The position numbers and the translations under genes are program-made. Below the pieces are notes generated by a model, which was not told where the DNA came from, made no database searches, and worked only from the letters and a program-made list of their open reading frames with translations. A DNA stretch of 64,000 nt from Lucifuga dentata (taxonomy: Eukaryota > Chordata > Actinopteri > Ophidiiformes > Bythitidae): NCBI GenBank assembly GCA_014773175.1, contig VXCM01001275.1, positions 61,535-125,534 of the forward strand, written 5' to 3'. Below are positions 1 to 11,952 of this stretch, piece after piece (the stretch's first letter is position 1; the number at the start of each line of letters is the position of its first letter).

Positions 1-89
1 TGACTTTGTTTTACTGAAAGCTGGTTGTGTTTGCTGTAATATGTGTTTCACTGGCTGACAACTTTGCGGTGTTGTTGTATTTATTTATC

Positions 90-417
90 TACAGTGGGGT
101 CCAAATAATCAGAAAGTCTGACATCACAAGAAGCTCTTTGGAACATTGTCACATCATGCTGGGATAACTTGGCTCATCAGGTTTTGCACAAACTTGTGGA
201 ATCCATGCCAGCGGGAGTGATGCTGTCATTAAAGCAAAAGGAGGGCGTACCAAATACTAAGATATTCTGACATTCATGTGCATTTTTCAAAGATTCAGCT
301 TTTCACTCAAATTGTTAAGATATTATCATTTGTAATGAACAATCTTGTATTAAATTCAAAAAGAATGCAAAATAGAAGCAATTTCACAGTGGTGTTAGAC
401 TTTTGGACCCCACTGTG
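90..417. mobile_element. Non-autonomous Tc1/mariner-type miniature element
   Basis: The two ends are inverted copies of one another: the left end begins ACAGTGGGGTCCAA and the right end finishes TTGGACCCCACTGT. Similarity continues inward (AGTCTGACATCAC on the left against AGTCTAACACCAC on the reverse complement of the right), after a small insertion in the left arm. The left end is preceded by T, giving the TA expected for Tc1/mariner insertion; the right flank reads TG, so one TA copy has probably mutated. The 300-bp interior is AT-rich and has no open frame. Tc1/mariner is inferred from the TA and from the general form of the TIR; no transposase is present to prove it. Confidence 0.7.
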
Positions 418-1261
418 TCAGTTATTGCAATTTGATTTTTAATTTTTTTTTAAGTTATCAAACTGTGAAGCCTTCTGTCTACACACTATGACACCCCCCC
501 CCCCCCCNCCCCCCCACAATAAATGTTTATGCTCAACACATCATACAGTAACATACTTTTTAGCTCCAAGAGCAGCACTGAACACTTTTCCTCTGAGAAA
601 TTGCATTACTCCAATGCATAATTCAACCTAAGCAATGTGATTGTGTGACTAGATGGATGGATTGATGCAGTGGTGGAAAGCGTGAAGATAACTGATGATG
701 AGAAAGAAGGAATATACTCTGTTGACCCTTCAGGAGATAAGCACAACCCAGAGGCTATCAAATGATAATTTTTTTTAAGCTCTAAACCAAAAGCGTGCAT
801 GCCGAAGTGCAGCCGGTGTGTGTGTGCGTGTATAATATGTCTCTGCCTGTATGTGTATAAGAAGGCAGACGGAGAGAGCGAGTACCTACAGAGTAAATCA
901 GAGAGCAGATGAGTGAGTGGATGTCGATGGCAGTCAGCTAACTGGATTAGCATGTGTAATAATACCAGCAAAGGTTAATGTTTACAGATGCAAAAGGCTA
1001 ATGCACAGTAGTGCTGCATAATAGGAAGGAGAGGTCAATGGAACTGGTTAATAATCAAACTAAATGGCTTGTGATTAGCTTGAAATATTCTGTAATGGAT
1101 GTGATGTCTCTCAGCGAGCACAAGTGGTGAATGCACACATGTAGCATCATTTCACATACTGCACACTAATGGCATTTTCAAGCAAAATACAGAACTTTGT
1201 CTTTTTAAAGGAAAACTGCAGCCTTCGACTTACTGTAATCAAATTCCTTCACTCTTCCAGC
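418..1261. other. Non-coding stretch with gapped poly-C run
   Basis: No gene is visible. A poly-C run at 494-515 is interrupted by a single N at 508, an assembly junction. The longest open frame here (minus strand, 606-971) is low-information and has no recognisable domain. The rest is AT-rich sequence of single-copy appearance. Confidence 0.6.
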
Positions 1262-1485
1262 TGTGTCTTCTACATTTGGACGTATGTGTTGGCAGGCGAA
1301 ATATGAATTTTAAGGTGGGTGTGTCATCTTAACATTTTATTTGAAAGATTAGGGGATTTGGCAAAATAACAGGAAAACTAAAATGCAGTTTATATATTTA
1401 GGAAAATGGTTGGCAGTAGTGCAACATGTATGCACGTTGTATTTATTGTACTCAAAACATGCAAAATCACCAGTTTGTCCCTTTA
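1262..1485 (+). mobile_element. TTAA-type MITE, copy A, 5'-truncated
   Basis: This is the right half of the TTAA family found seven times in this window. It starts inside the element at TGTCTTCTACATTTGGAC, which matches copy D near 35723. It continues through the conserved GGCAGGCGAAA and TTTGAAAGATTAGG blocks, then the right TIR (ACATGCAAAATCACCAG), and ends in GTCCCTTTAC. The expected GTCCTTTAA terminus is mutated. The left half is missing; the sequence before 1262 does not resemble other copies. Orientation is the same as copies B, D and E. Confidence 0.7.
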
Positions 1486-3264
1486 CATTAAAGACCTTCA
1501 AGGACTCTAGCCAGCAGCATACACAGTTCAGCTCCTGTGCCATGATCCACATCCATATTTCACCCAAACGCCTGGCAGCCAATAAGAGTAAGCTCTGGTT
1601 TTCATATGGGCTTTATTAAAAAGACATTAACAAGGACAGGCAGCAATATAAAGAAACAATAGAATCAGCATATGAAATACTGAACGCTAGTAGTAATGCT
1701 TACATTGCAGAGTGTAAATATTGTGTAGCATCTTCCTACTCTCGTGTTGCCTCTCTATAGTATCACGCTCACTGGCTTTGTAAACAGCCATTACCGCTAA
1801 AGTACATAGTAGCGTATATTTCATCATCAGCAAAGTAAATATTGGGGGGAAGTTTTACTAACTCAGAAACAATATTTCTTGCTCAGAAGCATCAGCTTAG
1901 AAGCTTGGAATGTACTGTATGTAATTACTTTTGCTCGACAGCAGTCCCTCCATTTCTCAGGCTCTGTGTTAACAGGCCATTGTTGAACTTAATCAATGTA
2001 GCTCATAGCTTCCAGGAAATGATGGGGGGTGAAAATGAATAGTGCTCGTCGTACTGGATTTATGCCCATCAGTAAGTCTGAGAGTTAAGCAGGCTGAGAT
2101 TTATGTGAGAGCACCGCCTTCTCAAACACAACCCGTTCATTTCCAGACTATTTAAACTAAATATTAAATCTGTCTTATAATAAATTATATCACGTCTTGT
2201 AGCATTACAAATCTCCACTTTGATTTGAGTCAGATTCTTCATTTTTCTCTCCATTCCCCATTGGAAGTATTTTAGAAGCTTTCTTTACTGTTGCTGTATG
2301 GCTGTTGCTTAATTGCTGATGATAAATAACCGCTGAAGCACCCACACCTCCGTGTTTAATTACAAAGACAATTAAAGGGTGTTTTGCATCTTAACTCCAT
2401 AATTGGCCTTCACTCTGTTGTTAAGTGAAATTTAAGTCAGAAACTGAGCTCTTCTTGCTTACTGAGTATCTCTGTTCCGTATCAGTCAACAGTTTATGAT
2501 CAGAGTAACAAGGAAAAGATCTTATACAATCACATTTTTATTTTACTACAGGCATATGTCAATTCCGTAATTTCAGTAGAATGTGTTCAGATAGACACTT
2601 GACCTTTTGATTATTGGTTTCCAAAATAGATGTTTATCATTTAAAGATATATAGACCCTTGAATCAAACAATATGTACATATATAGAGTTTGTGAAATTC
2701 TTAGTAAGCAGCAGGTTTAATTTTTTATTTTTTTTTTAACATAAACATTGTTTTTCAACCTTAAACTAGGCTTTGCATATGTGAGAGCTAATGTTAGCTG
2801 TTGCTCAGTTATGGTGATTCTATTGTGTTCTTTTTGTTATAATTTCAATTTGCCAATTTTCCATCTGACATGATGCCCTTGTGCAAGAATGCAGCTATTT
2901 AGGGCCAAACTACTTTAGGACTCTTGGTGAGGGATGGAGCTGCCAAATTTTTTTTTAAACTCTTGAGTAAACATTTTAGGTTTATAATTTGCCTCATTTT
3001 TATTTTCCATATACAAGCCAGGCTTGAGCTTTGCAAACCAGTGACAAACACCGCTAAATGTAAGTTTGAAAAGAATTCACAAGCACCCTGGTCAAGCCCA
3101 ACATGACCTGTTTTAAAAGTATTTTTCAGTGGGTACTGCAACAAGAAAGAAGATTGACTGTCTCTTCTGATATTTTACAAATGCTACAAAATCAACATCA
3201 AAACGCAAACATAAAAATACTTGCAAAACACTGCGGTTTATTTTTTGTTTTATAGCCAGAGCAG
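1486..3264. other. Non-coding stretch, nothing recognised
   Basis: No gene, RNA or mobile element was recognised. Several short AT-rich open frames occur on both strands, but none has coding-like composition or a domain. A minus-strand AATAAA lies near 3238, just downstream of the ORF described at 3265-3570. Confidence 0.55.
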
Positions 3265-3570
3265 CTACTTGATGGCTGTCTGTCTCATCTGCCCAACTTT
3301 CTTGCATTCTCTCATCACTTTATCAAAATGCAGACCTGTAGCTCCATGGCGAGTGTATGCTAGAGCTAATCCCAAATATAACACTGGTAGGAACAAGCCT
3401 CCTAATCCTATTAGGGAGAAAAACAAATATGTGGAGGTGACTTTCATCAGCTCATTGTTGTAGCTCCTATTTCCATTAAATAACTCTGAAGATACAATTT
3501 GTTTTGGTCGATGCAATTTCACTTTTGATTTAATAGATTTTTGCCACTGCCCATCTGAATACACCACACG
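3265..3570 (-). CDS. Unrecognised ORF with one hydrophobic segment (doubtful)
   Basis: An open frame of about 100 codons ends at a TAG just below 3265. It opens directly after an in-frame TAG at 3571-3573, and the first possible initiators are GTG codons, so it has no good ATG at its beginning. It could only be real as a 3' terminal exon. The translation has a basic N-terminal half, then a hydrophobic stretch of about 25 residues (around YLFFSLIGLGGLFLPVLYLG), then a basic tail ending near MRECKKVGQMRQTAIK, the usual layout of a single-pass membrane protein. A minus-strand AATAAA lies about 25 bp past the stop. I do not recognise the protein, and the acceptor context upstream is weak. Chance opening in AT-rich DNA is the main alternative, since T-rich codons readily give hydrophobic runs. 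Confidence 0.18.
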   Translation of the reverse strand, partial: RVVYSDGQWQKSIKSKVKLHRPKQIVSSELFNGNRSYNNELMKVTSTYLFFSLIGLGGLFLPVLYLGLALAYTRHGATGLHFDKVMRECKKVGQMRQTAIK

Positions 3571-4311
3571 CTATACGCCATATTTCTAATATATACCGAA
3601 AACTTTCCATTTAGAAATTATGAACAAAATCAAAGTGTGACCAACTTAGGCAGGATAAAATTGCTTTTAGAAGCCTGACATTAATTTGTTAGTGGTGGAA
3701 GGAAGAAAGGATGGACTGATGAAAGGAAGAAATAGAAGAGGCTTGTGCAAGTGTGATGATGTGAACAAATGTGTGTATTTCCCATTGAGGCTGACAGTCA
3801 GGCAGCCATAGTTGCTTGACGGATGGAATTTTTAATTGACTCCATCGTTGTGGGACGATCGTCGGCCAATCATCAGAAGAGCTGATGCAAAACAACCCAG
3901 GGCTTTTGTTTCTAACAGAAGGGCCTCCATTAGAGCAGATAATAGGCCAAGCTGTTGATATCTCCCTGCCCTTCATTATATTTGCAGAAAGTACTGTATT
4001 GCTCACACACATCCAGATGTTTTTGCCTATCATTCCTCTTGATATATCTTTATCTGCAGCCAAAGTGATTAATTAATTTTCTTCCTCCTTTTGTCATGTG
4101 GTAATTTATCTAGTCAAGATCGCACCTGCTTTGGAAATGTCAGTACAGTCACTCCAACCCCAAATACACCAACATCCTCTGATCATATAGATGCACGTGT
4201 ATCCAGTGCGCATTTTAATTTTAGAAGAATTATATACCATCTTGATGTCCTTTTGGAAGCAGCTGCCTATTGTTACATCTGCCAGGTAGGTTATTTTTTT
4301 CAGTCCTGTTT

Positions 4312-4440
4312 GTCCGTCTGTTTGTCTTAAAGTTATCCGGATGTCTCAAAAAGGACTTAACAGATTTCAGTGATATTTGGTGCAAATTTAAGCCGTGGGC
4401 TACGGAAGAACTGATTATTTTTTGGTGCTTGTAGTGCCAT
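4312..4440. repeat. Dispersed repeat of a type common in fish
   Basis: The run TCCGTCTGTTTGTC is followed by ATGTCTCAAAAAGG, a GATTTCAGTGATATTTGGTG block and GGAAGAACTGATTA. This order matches, from memory, a widespread animal repeat whose members read 'TCCGTCTGTCTGT ... TCTCAAAAA ... GATTTTGATGAAATTT ... GGAAGAACCGATTA'. Its class cannot be named from this fragment. Boundaries are approximate. Confidence 0.45.
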
Positions 4441-6244
4441 CATGTGGCATTTTCAAAAACAATAAATTTTGGGTTTATAAGTCAAAATGTGTTTGGTTCA
4501 AGAGAAATCTAACAATATTTCAGCCTAAACAGATGTTCAGTTTAACTTTTCTCTTTTTAAACAGAGGAGTGCACAGCCTTGCCGAATGTATGTGCTCTCT
4601 AGCATGCTTCTTATCCAATACTACTTTATACCGCTATATGTCGGCAAAAAGCTTCCATTACTTAGGGCTATTTTGGAAATATTTGACACTGTAAAGGATT
4701 GAGCTAGCACATCTTTAGTAAATATGCAATCTGCCTAAAAATCTGCCAACTTGAAAAGTGTCCTGTTCTCCTAGTTTCTGCTGATTCAGGGCTTCTTGGT
4801 CTTCTGTGACAAAATCAAGACTGCAGCCGCTGGGCGTGACCAAAAACAGATTTACTCCATAGGTGACTGACCTAGAAAAGAGTAAATAGAATAGGGAACA
4901 AAGAAGGAAGTTATAAGAAGAAAAAAACACTGAAAGCTTCGGCTTGACGTGGTCTTTGTCAGGCTCGATCTGATATTCAAATGCCACAGTGTACTGAAAC
5001 TTGTGCAGTTTTTCTATATCTTCTCACATAACTACCTCTCAACTTCTCCAACTATGGAAAGTTTCTTTCTTCCCACCAGGTGATTTACACTCTTAAACCT
5101 GAAATCACTTGGTTCTGTCAAAATCCAATGGGTGGAGAACTTTAGTTCCAAGTAGAGTAGAGGCCAGAAACTGAGTTTTGAAAGCTACAGCTACAAATCT
5201 CAGCATCTGGTAATCATTAAGTTCTAAGTATAAATCAGCAACTCATCAGCCCCTTGCAGATACCATATATTATGTACAAATTTTATGCTATGGGTAAGAA
5301 GAAATTATTTTACTTTGTAGTTTTTTTCAAGGCTTTTCAATGCGCTGAATTTGTCTCCTGAAGCTACAGCACATTAAACTGGACTCGATCAGAACCAAGA
5401 AAATGTCATTTGCATCCATGTGTGTCTTTAGCAATTACTCATTTCAAGTTCAAGCTGTATAAACATACATTATCTTGAAACCTAAATACCTTCACCACAG
5501 TCACATTTCTCAGGACACTGAATAAGTGATCAACATGATTAACTTCTTAATCCACCCAAACGCATAATCTGACTTCACACTGACTGTACAGAGTAAGTAG
5601 GTTCTGTACTCTCATTCCTGCGATCTCATCCACTGTTATCTTACGTTCTCCTGCTCTGTGTCCAACAAACTGCGAGATGACAGAAAACCTGACAGATCCT
5701 GACAGCGTTGGTGACTAATAGTGTGTGTTTTTGTGGCACTGTTATAATTCATTTTACAGCACAAGATTTGGCATCAGAAATTGTCCTGGGTCAGCGTGTT
5801 TCTGCCTGTAAAAATGTTCATATTGCTGATTTTTGGGTCTCATTGCAATAATTTCAGTTGTGTCGTTTCACCATAATCTGATGAAACACTTGAAAACATG
5901 TTACTGAAGTATTATTGGATGAAGTTGGTCTGGGAAAGAATTAAATGTATATGACACGTATATGCCGTATAAATCAGGGTTAGGGGAACCCTTCAGGCAG
6001 GTTTTTGTGGGAAAAATGACCAAACAAAGAGAATTATTCTGTTAATCATGTGCATTGTGAACCATAAGATATGGAAAAAAAAAAAGATGTTCAGCATCAA
6101 TTAAGAATATACTAGTTCCAAGTGATGACATGTTCAAGTGAATCATTACACTACCAGCAATCTTGATAATCTCCTTTGGAGTGGATTTCTGAAACTCACT
6201 GCTGTTACGTTAATGTTCCTCACCCTGATACGTTGTGACTTGTA
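4441..6244. other. Non-coding stretch, nothing recognised
   Basis: AT-rich sequence without a supported gene, tandem array or mobile element. It has the appearance of single-copy intronic or intergenic DNA. Confidence 0.55.
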
Positions 6245-7251
6245 CAGTCCCTCCAGGATTCCATGATTGTGCGATTGCATCAATCAGTGCAAAGTCAACC
6301 AATCAGCATGTATTATGCGAGAGCTCGCAATTTTGACCAATTCCCGCACTTTTAGCGCATAAATGGGTCCAATCAAAAGCGGGTTCATAATTTTGACCAA
6401 TTACTGCACTGTTACTGCGGAAAATGGCCTAATCCAATCACACGTCAGCAAACATTTTGCCCCTGGCCTGTCAGCGTATTAAGTGCAAAGATGATGGCTG
6501 ACTGTTGATGGCTAACATCAGCCTCATTTGCCAACAAAAATAACAGCTAAAGACCGTGTGAAACAATTTCCAAATGTTTTACATGAAAGTGGGGGGGAAT
6601 TGTTTTGCACTCTATGCACAATTGTGCTGGAACAAAAGAGAAAGTCTATAATCAACAGTCACATTGAATCAGCAAAGCATTTGAGAATGTGAGAATAGTT
6701 AGCACAGCAATGGCAGATCAGCATGACTGAAGCGGCAGCAGGAAGACTGTGGCAAGCTGACAGAATCAAAGTGAGCAGTGTTTTACTCAAACTTTTACCA
6801 GCATTTCCCATTATATCCCACCACAGTCTCATAATGAACCGAAAATAGTTTTAGTTCATCATCTCTCAATCCCAGTCAGAAAATGTCCGCTAGCCGTGAT
6901 GCTAATTTTCGCTATGTTCAACTCGATCTAAAAGTCCACTAGTTGCTAATTAGTTCCATGTAAAATCCCATTTGATTATGCTAAAGTAAGAAAAAGAAAA
7001 AGAGCTGTTTGTTCAGGAAAATAAACTAAATTGAGCACTTTAAATGTTGCTAATTATTTTTGTGTTATGTATTGTGCCTAAAATCGTCCTAAAACAGAGC
7101 ACATGTGACTTTTTATTACTTTATATGAAGTTATCATGAAAAAAAAAACATTGCAAAATGTATAGCAGAATTTTAGAAAAGCTGCCTCAAAAAAATGCAT
7201 ATTTGGCAGCAGAAATCGCAAAAAAAATGTCATGAAATCCTGGAGCAACTG
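6245..7251. mobile_element. hAT-superfamily DNA transposon relic
   Basis: The left end reads CAGTCCCTCCAGGATTCC and then an ATGA-TGCGAT block. The right end is its inverted partner, GAAATCCTGGAGCAACTG preceded by TCGCAAAAAAAATGTCATG. A CAG...CTG terminus with CTCCAGGATT is typical of teleost hAT elements. The flanks CTTGTA (left) and CTTATA (right) may be a decayed target duplication; a clean 8-bp duplication is not seen. The left part carries the start of a transposase frame with a BED-like zinc finger (see 6516-6692); the right half is AT-rich with no open frame. At about 1.0 kb this is far shorter than an autonomous hAT (typically 2.5-4 kb), so it is internally deleted. Confidence 0.7.
6516..6692 (+). 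pseudogene. hAT transposase N-terminal relic (CGGBP1-like zinc finger)
   Basis: A plus-strand frame between the stops at 6513 and 6690 translates, from 6549 on, to a segment containing KDRVKQFPNVLHESGG, then ELFCTLCTIVLEQKRKS, then SHIESAKHLRM and a stop. The FCxxC pair followed by H-x5-H is the zinc-binding pattern of BED-type fingers. The run 'ESGGELFCTLC...KRKSIINSHIESAKH' closely resembles the DNA-binding region of CGGBP1 and of the fish hAT transposases CGGBP1 derives from (family recognised from memory). There is no usable start codon, and the frame stops immediately after the finger. The catalytic RNase-H-like domain and dimerisation region are absent. It is a dead fragment whose ancestral role was transposon-end binding. 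Confidence 0.7.
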
Positions 7252-9394
7252 CTTATAGCTGTTAAGCGATGAACATGAACAATCTTGAATTCACAGATGC
7301 TACTTGATCGTACCTGCTCATACATTTTGGGGTACAAATTGTGGTGCACAGGGTCTGTATCTTGTTGATTTGTTTCTTTGGCCAAATAGTAGATAATGCT
7401 TTATGTGTACTAATGAATGTAAAATGCAACATTGGACAACACACCAACAGAACATAATAATAAACAGACTGTAACATAAACGGATCAGATCATAAACACA
7501 ACAGGAAAAAAAAATAAATCCCAGAACATAAACAGAAGAGAAAAAGAACAGAGCAGTGGGAACATTTCTGCTAGCATTATGCAATCACATTCAAGAGATG
7601 GTGTGCAGTCAAGGAATTAGTTCCTCAAATTTATTTATTCATTTTCTTCAAAGAGGCAATTTAACGCATGACTTAATCCATCTTTGTGATGTCGCTCAAA
7701 CGCCCGCTGCCCTGCTTGACACAGGCTGCATATTTGGGCCACAGATAAATAGCAAGAGTCAGAAATAAAGGGTAGCAGCATAACAGACGAGATGAGCGGA
7801 GGAAGGAGGAGGCGAGGCTCGCAGATGCTAAACCCGGCAATCTCTCTTTCTATCTGCAACTGTATATTGGGCACTTTAAAGACACATTTTATTCACATAT
7901 GACCCATGTCTGAGTAAGAAGAAAATATAAGCGAGTTTGAAACTCAGCGGAGAGGAGGGAGATTTTCTTGCGGCTGCTCAGCCTGCACTGATCCAGAGAA
8001 GGAGTCTGATAGGCCAGACAAGCAATCAGGCTGCCAAACTCACAGGCATGTTTATAGCTTATCAGGCCTGTTGTCATCGGGCTCGGTGGCGTGGCTGACT
8101 GCGAGCTGACTTTAATGGGCTCCTGGGACATGTAGCTAGAAGGAGATTAGCTTGTTGTGGCACCTGCTGAGAGGAAAGGCAAAGTTGGTTCACTTGGATT
8201 GTACGTGTACTGGTGAGCCACGCGTCTGCTGGGATATTACATGATGGTTATATAAACAAACGAGACAAAAATATTTCCAGAAAATATTTATATGCACTTG
8301 CTGTCTGAGCGAAACGAAGCTCAACAAGCTTAATGATTCTTAGGTTGTTGCTTAATTTCACGTAGTAGAAGCAGCAGCAACATTAGGCAAACACCAGCAG
8401 CTACATGTCGTGTTTATGAGCTCTCCTCAAATTAAAACTCCCCGCAGCACGCTCTAAACTCCCTCCCTCTCCGCTAACCACTGTAGGACAAAAGGGAGAT
8501 CTTTGTTTTGTAAAAGTTTTTGTCTGAACATCCTCTCTGTTAGTGGGCAAATAAAATGTTTGTGCACTTGAAGCTCCCTGGGACCGCTTCTCTGCCAAAG
8601 CCCATATCAAGACATTGTTCAACCTGCTTAGGTGACCCAATTATGCAGAGGCAGAATGCCGAGTGAATTAGCTTAAGCGCCATCTGCAATGACAGAACCA
8701 GTTTTACGAGCATTAGCGGAGAGAGTAGAGCTTCTGTACTTTCTTCTTAATTATTTTCTCTCTGATGTTTCCTTACTTCTCACATTTTTTACAAGATCCA
8801 CAGAAATAAACCCAGCTATAAAGTGTTATCGTCCCTCATTAGTAGATCTTAGTTGTGAATATATATTGTGTCCCCAATTATATGAGCCCATCAGAAGTAA
8901 TCAGTTGATATTCCAAATTCATAATTTGCTGTCATCTTTCACATTTCTGTGACTGAGTACAACCATGCTGGGATTGTCAGTGTGTTTAAAAAGCCTCCTT
9001 TTGTAGCTTTATGACTACGCTGTTTGAAAAGGTGGAATCTTGACAAATGATAGAAAGCATTATTTGAAATACTTTAGTTTAATTCATCTGTCACAGAAAA
9101 TCACTTTCAACAGACATTCTGACAAAATATAAAAACATTTCAAATGTAGTCAGTAGGATGTGAGAATGTTTTAAGTCAAGCCATTGAACCAGAAAGTACT
9201 GAATCCCTTGCAATTTGGCATATTTTATTAAGAATTTATATAATGCTGTAATTGTAATGATTCTAATGCCCTCATTATGTTCTTATCATGCGCTTATGAT
9301 GTGTTGTAATCCTTACCACTTTAAACTGACTTGTTCATTAGTATATAGCTTAATTTGACCTTGAACAGCAGACAGAATGAGGTTCCACGAACTA
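7252..9394. other. Non-coding stretch, nothing recognised
   Basis: No supported gene. Short open frames on both strands lack domains. Around 8007-8065 there are two GATA-type sites in opposite orientation (CTGATAGG and CTTATCAGG), which is weak evidence for anything regulatory. Confidence 0.5.
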
Positions 9395-9519
9395 AATGAC
9401 TGTATTAATAACTAATTGATCCACCGCTGTTTTTTTTTTCTTTTCTTTTTTTTCTGNAATGACTGTATTAATAACTAATTGATCCACCGCTGTTTTTTTT
9501 TTCTTTTCTTTTTTTTCTG
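9395..9519. repeat. Perfect 62-bp direct duplication around a single N
   Basis: Positions 9395-9456 (beginning AATGACTGTATTAATAAC and ending TTTTTTTTCTG) are repeated exactly at 9458-9519, separated only by an N at 9457. An exact duplicate abutting an unknown base is best read as two overlapping contig ends that were placed side by side instead of merged. It is most likely an assembly artefact, so the true sequence probably has one copy. Confidence 0.85.
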
Positions 9520-11952
9520 CATTTCAAGGACAGGAAGAGACGCACAGCTCCACTGGAACAGCTGCAGTTCTCTCTTGGTCTTTCATATACATAGAAGGTA
9601 TCTAATGAATTCTCAAGCTCTTTGTCTTTGAACCCTGGAGTGAAAAGCTCCTCGCCACAGCTTCCCAGCAGGCCAGTATAGTCGGCAGTGAGGAATGCAC
9701 TCACCAACTATGCAGCTCTCTACAGTAAAATTTAATGGAACCAAAGATACCATCCATCCTTTTCAGCAACAAATGAGAAGCGAGCACATGGGTAATCACA
9801 CTGTCTGTACTGCTCTCCAAAGAGACTGAAAGCTGCAGCAAGACCGACTTTGATCTTGCCATGGTGATGCACAAACAACATGCAGGCTTCATAAAATATC
9901 TATACCGCATCCCTCGTACACAACAGATAACTACAACCTGATTTAATGTACCTCCAGGCACATTGCCTTCCAACTCTAAAATGCTGCACACAATAGAGTG
10001 AATTACACAATAGCAAGTCTAAGTGCCTTTGTATCTTTGGCTGTAAAGACTAAAGTTAAAAGAACAACCCAGAACCTGAATTTAGATATTCTGAGGCATT
10101 TTGAGCATTTAAACATTTTGAGGCCATGTCTTGTAAGCAGCGGTAAACACGGCTCCATCAGGGGTCTGCTGTGAATTGTTAATATCTGAGCTCACCCAGC
10201 AAACCATTGGTGCCTTTCCAATCCATTAGAAAGACACTAACCATTCATTTTGAATTGCGGATTTACATTGGACGCATTTGGGCGTATGCAGAAAAATATC
10301 ACAAGACTCAAGAACATTGGCTCAGCAAACGTGTATGGCTTGTGGTCAGGTGAATTAATGTATTCTTCCAAACCACCATTACACCCACGAATCCCCAAAG
10401 ACTTAAGGACGTTTGCAATATATATTACCTTCCACTAATGTCTCCCTTGACTGAATAAACATCACAGGAGGAGAAAAGAGAATGAGGCAAAGGCTACACT
10501 ACTTAAAAAATCCCTTCCAGCTGTATTAACACCATCACAGTTCAGTGATGAGCTACGTAAGCACTTCTCAGAGTCGACTGATTGCTCGTTGATCTATCTG
10601 CTTTCTCGGGAAACCGGGTTCTCTCCGGGGAGAAAGATGGTGTTTATCAAAATGCACTGAGTGCTCCTCTTTTGTTTGGTGTCATTTGCCTGTCAGCTGC
10701 TAAAAAGGAGAACTTTTAAACCCCATTAAAATGCAAAATCTAGACATACAGTGTGTCATAGGAGTGGAGGAGAAAACATCAGCAGTGAATGTAAAGCATT
10801 TCCACAGTTCTCATCCATCACGTTCCACAAAGAGAGCCTTCTCTAAACATACTCTATGCAAAAAAAGTGACGGGGGAGCTACGCCAAGCAGGGGGGAACA
10901 AAGGCAGGGGGTAACACAGAAATACATTCAAGTGAAGCTATACGCCACCTGGATATTCAGTGACCAGCAGGCTGCCTGCTAAGTCATATCATCTCTCTGA
11001 TGCCGTTTCAATGTCACACTTCATGCTTTCTCACATTGCTCGCTTTCTAAGCTTGTGTTATGTCTATCAAAAATGCAAGAAAGTGGTGATTCAGTAGCCG
11101 CTCACTTCTTCTCTGGCATCTGCTGTGTTGCTGTAAATGCCTGTAATTGTAAAAGGAATCCAAACAAATAGCACTTAGGTATGTTATCAAGTGTGAATAT
11201 GAATGAGCAACATAACCAAACGGCTGGAGAAGAGAATGTCTAGCGTTAGCCGACTATAATGTGAACATCACAGTGAGACTTGAGAAATCTGGAACGACCA
11301 TTGAGCTGAACTATAAGGATGTCTTAATGGTGCCAAAATGCTCTTAGTTAATTAACAATGCTACTTGCACTTTTAAAATCAGTCTGGAGTTGTTTCATGA
11401 GATTTGCATTCATACAACATTTCATTTGTTGATATTCAATCACGGTGCTGCTCTGAGAGAACCTGTGCTGCTTTGAAGGGCTCCTGAGCGGGAGACCTTG
11501 AAACTGTAAGATGTTCCATATTTTTTAACTTTATTGAAAATCCAAATAACCTGTGTTGCAGGAACCATCTTACGTGATTTGTTATGGACTTATTGCTTTG
11601 AAAGCATAATGCATATAGCAGTTTACAAAACACAAGGTTGTATAATCATGTCACAGGTGACAGAGCACAATTTAATTCAACCCACTTTTGCCTTCAGTTG
11701 ATTGAGTAGGGAACGCTCATTGCTGACTGTTTGTCTTCATTGAGACACCCCCTCCCCCAAATCCCTTTTCTCTTTCTCTGTTTACCTCTTTTCTAACTCT
11801 TTTTTTTTTATCTCCTCCAAATCCTCAGAAGACTTGGGTGTCTCAGTCAGAGAACAAGTGAATGGTAGATCCTAAAGCCCCAAACCTGATGGGATTTACA
11901 GTCTCAGCTCAATCACACTGGGGGTTGCCGCTTTGTTAACTCTGTATCTCAC
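9520..11952. other. Non-coding stretch, nothing recognised
   Basis: No gene, RNA or mobile element was recognised. Open frames such as 9701-9991 (minus) and 10731-10982 (plus) have no domain, no supported splice context and ordinary AT-rich codon content. Confidence 0.5.
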
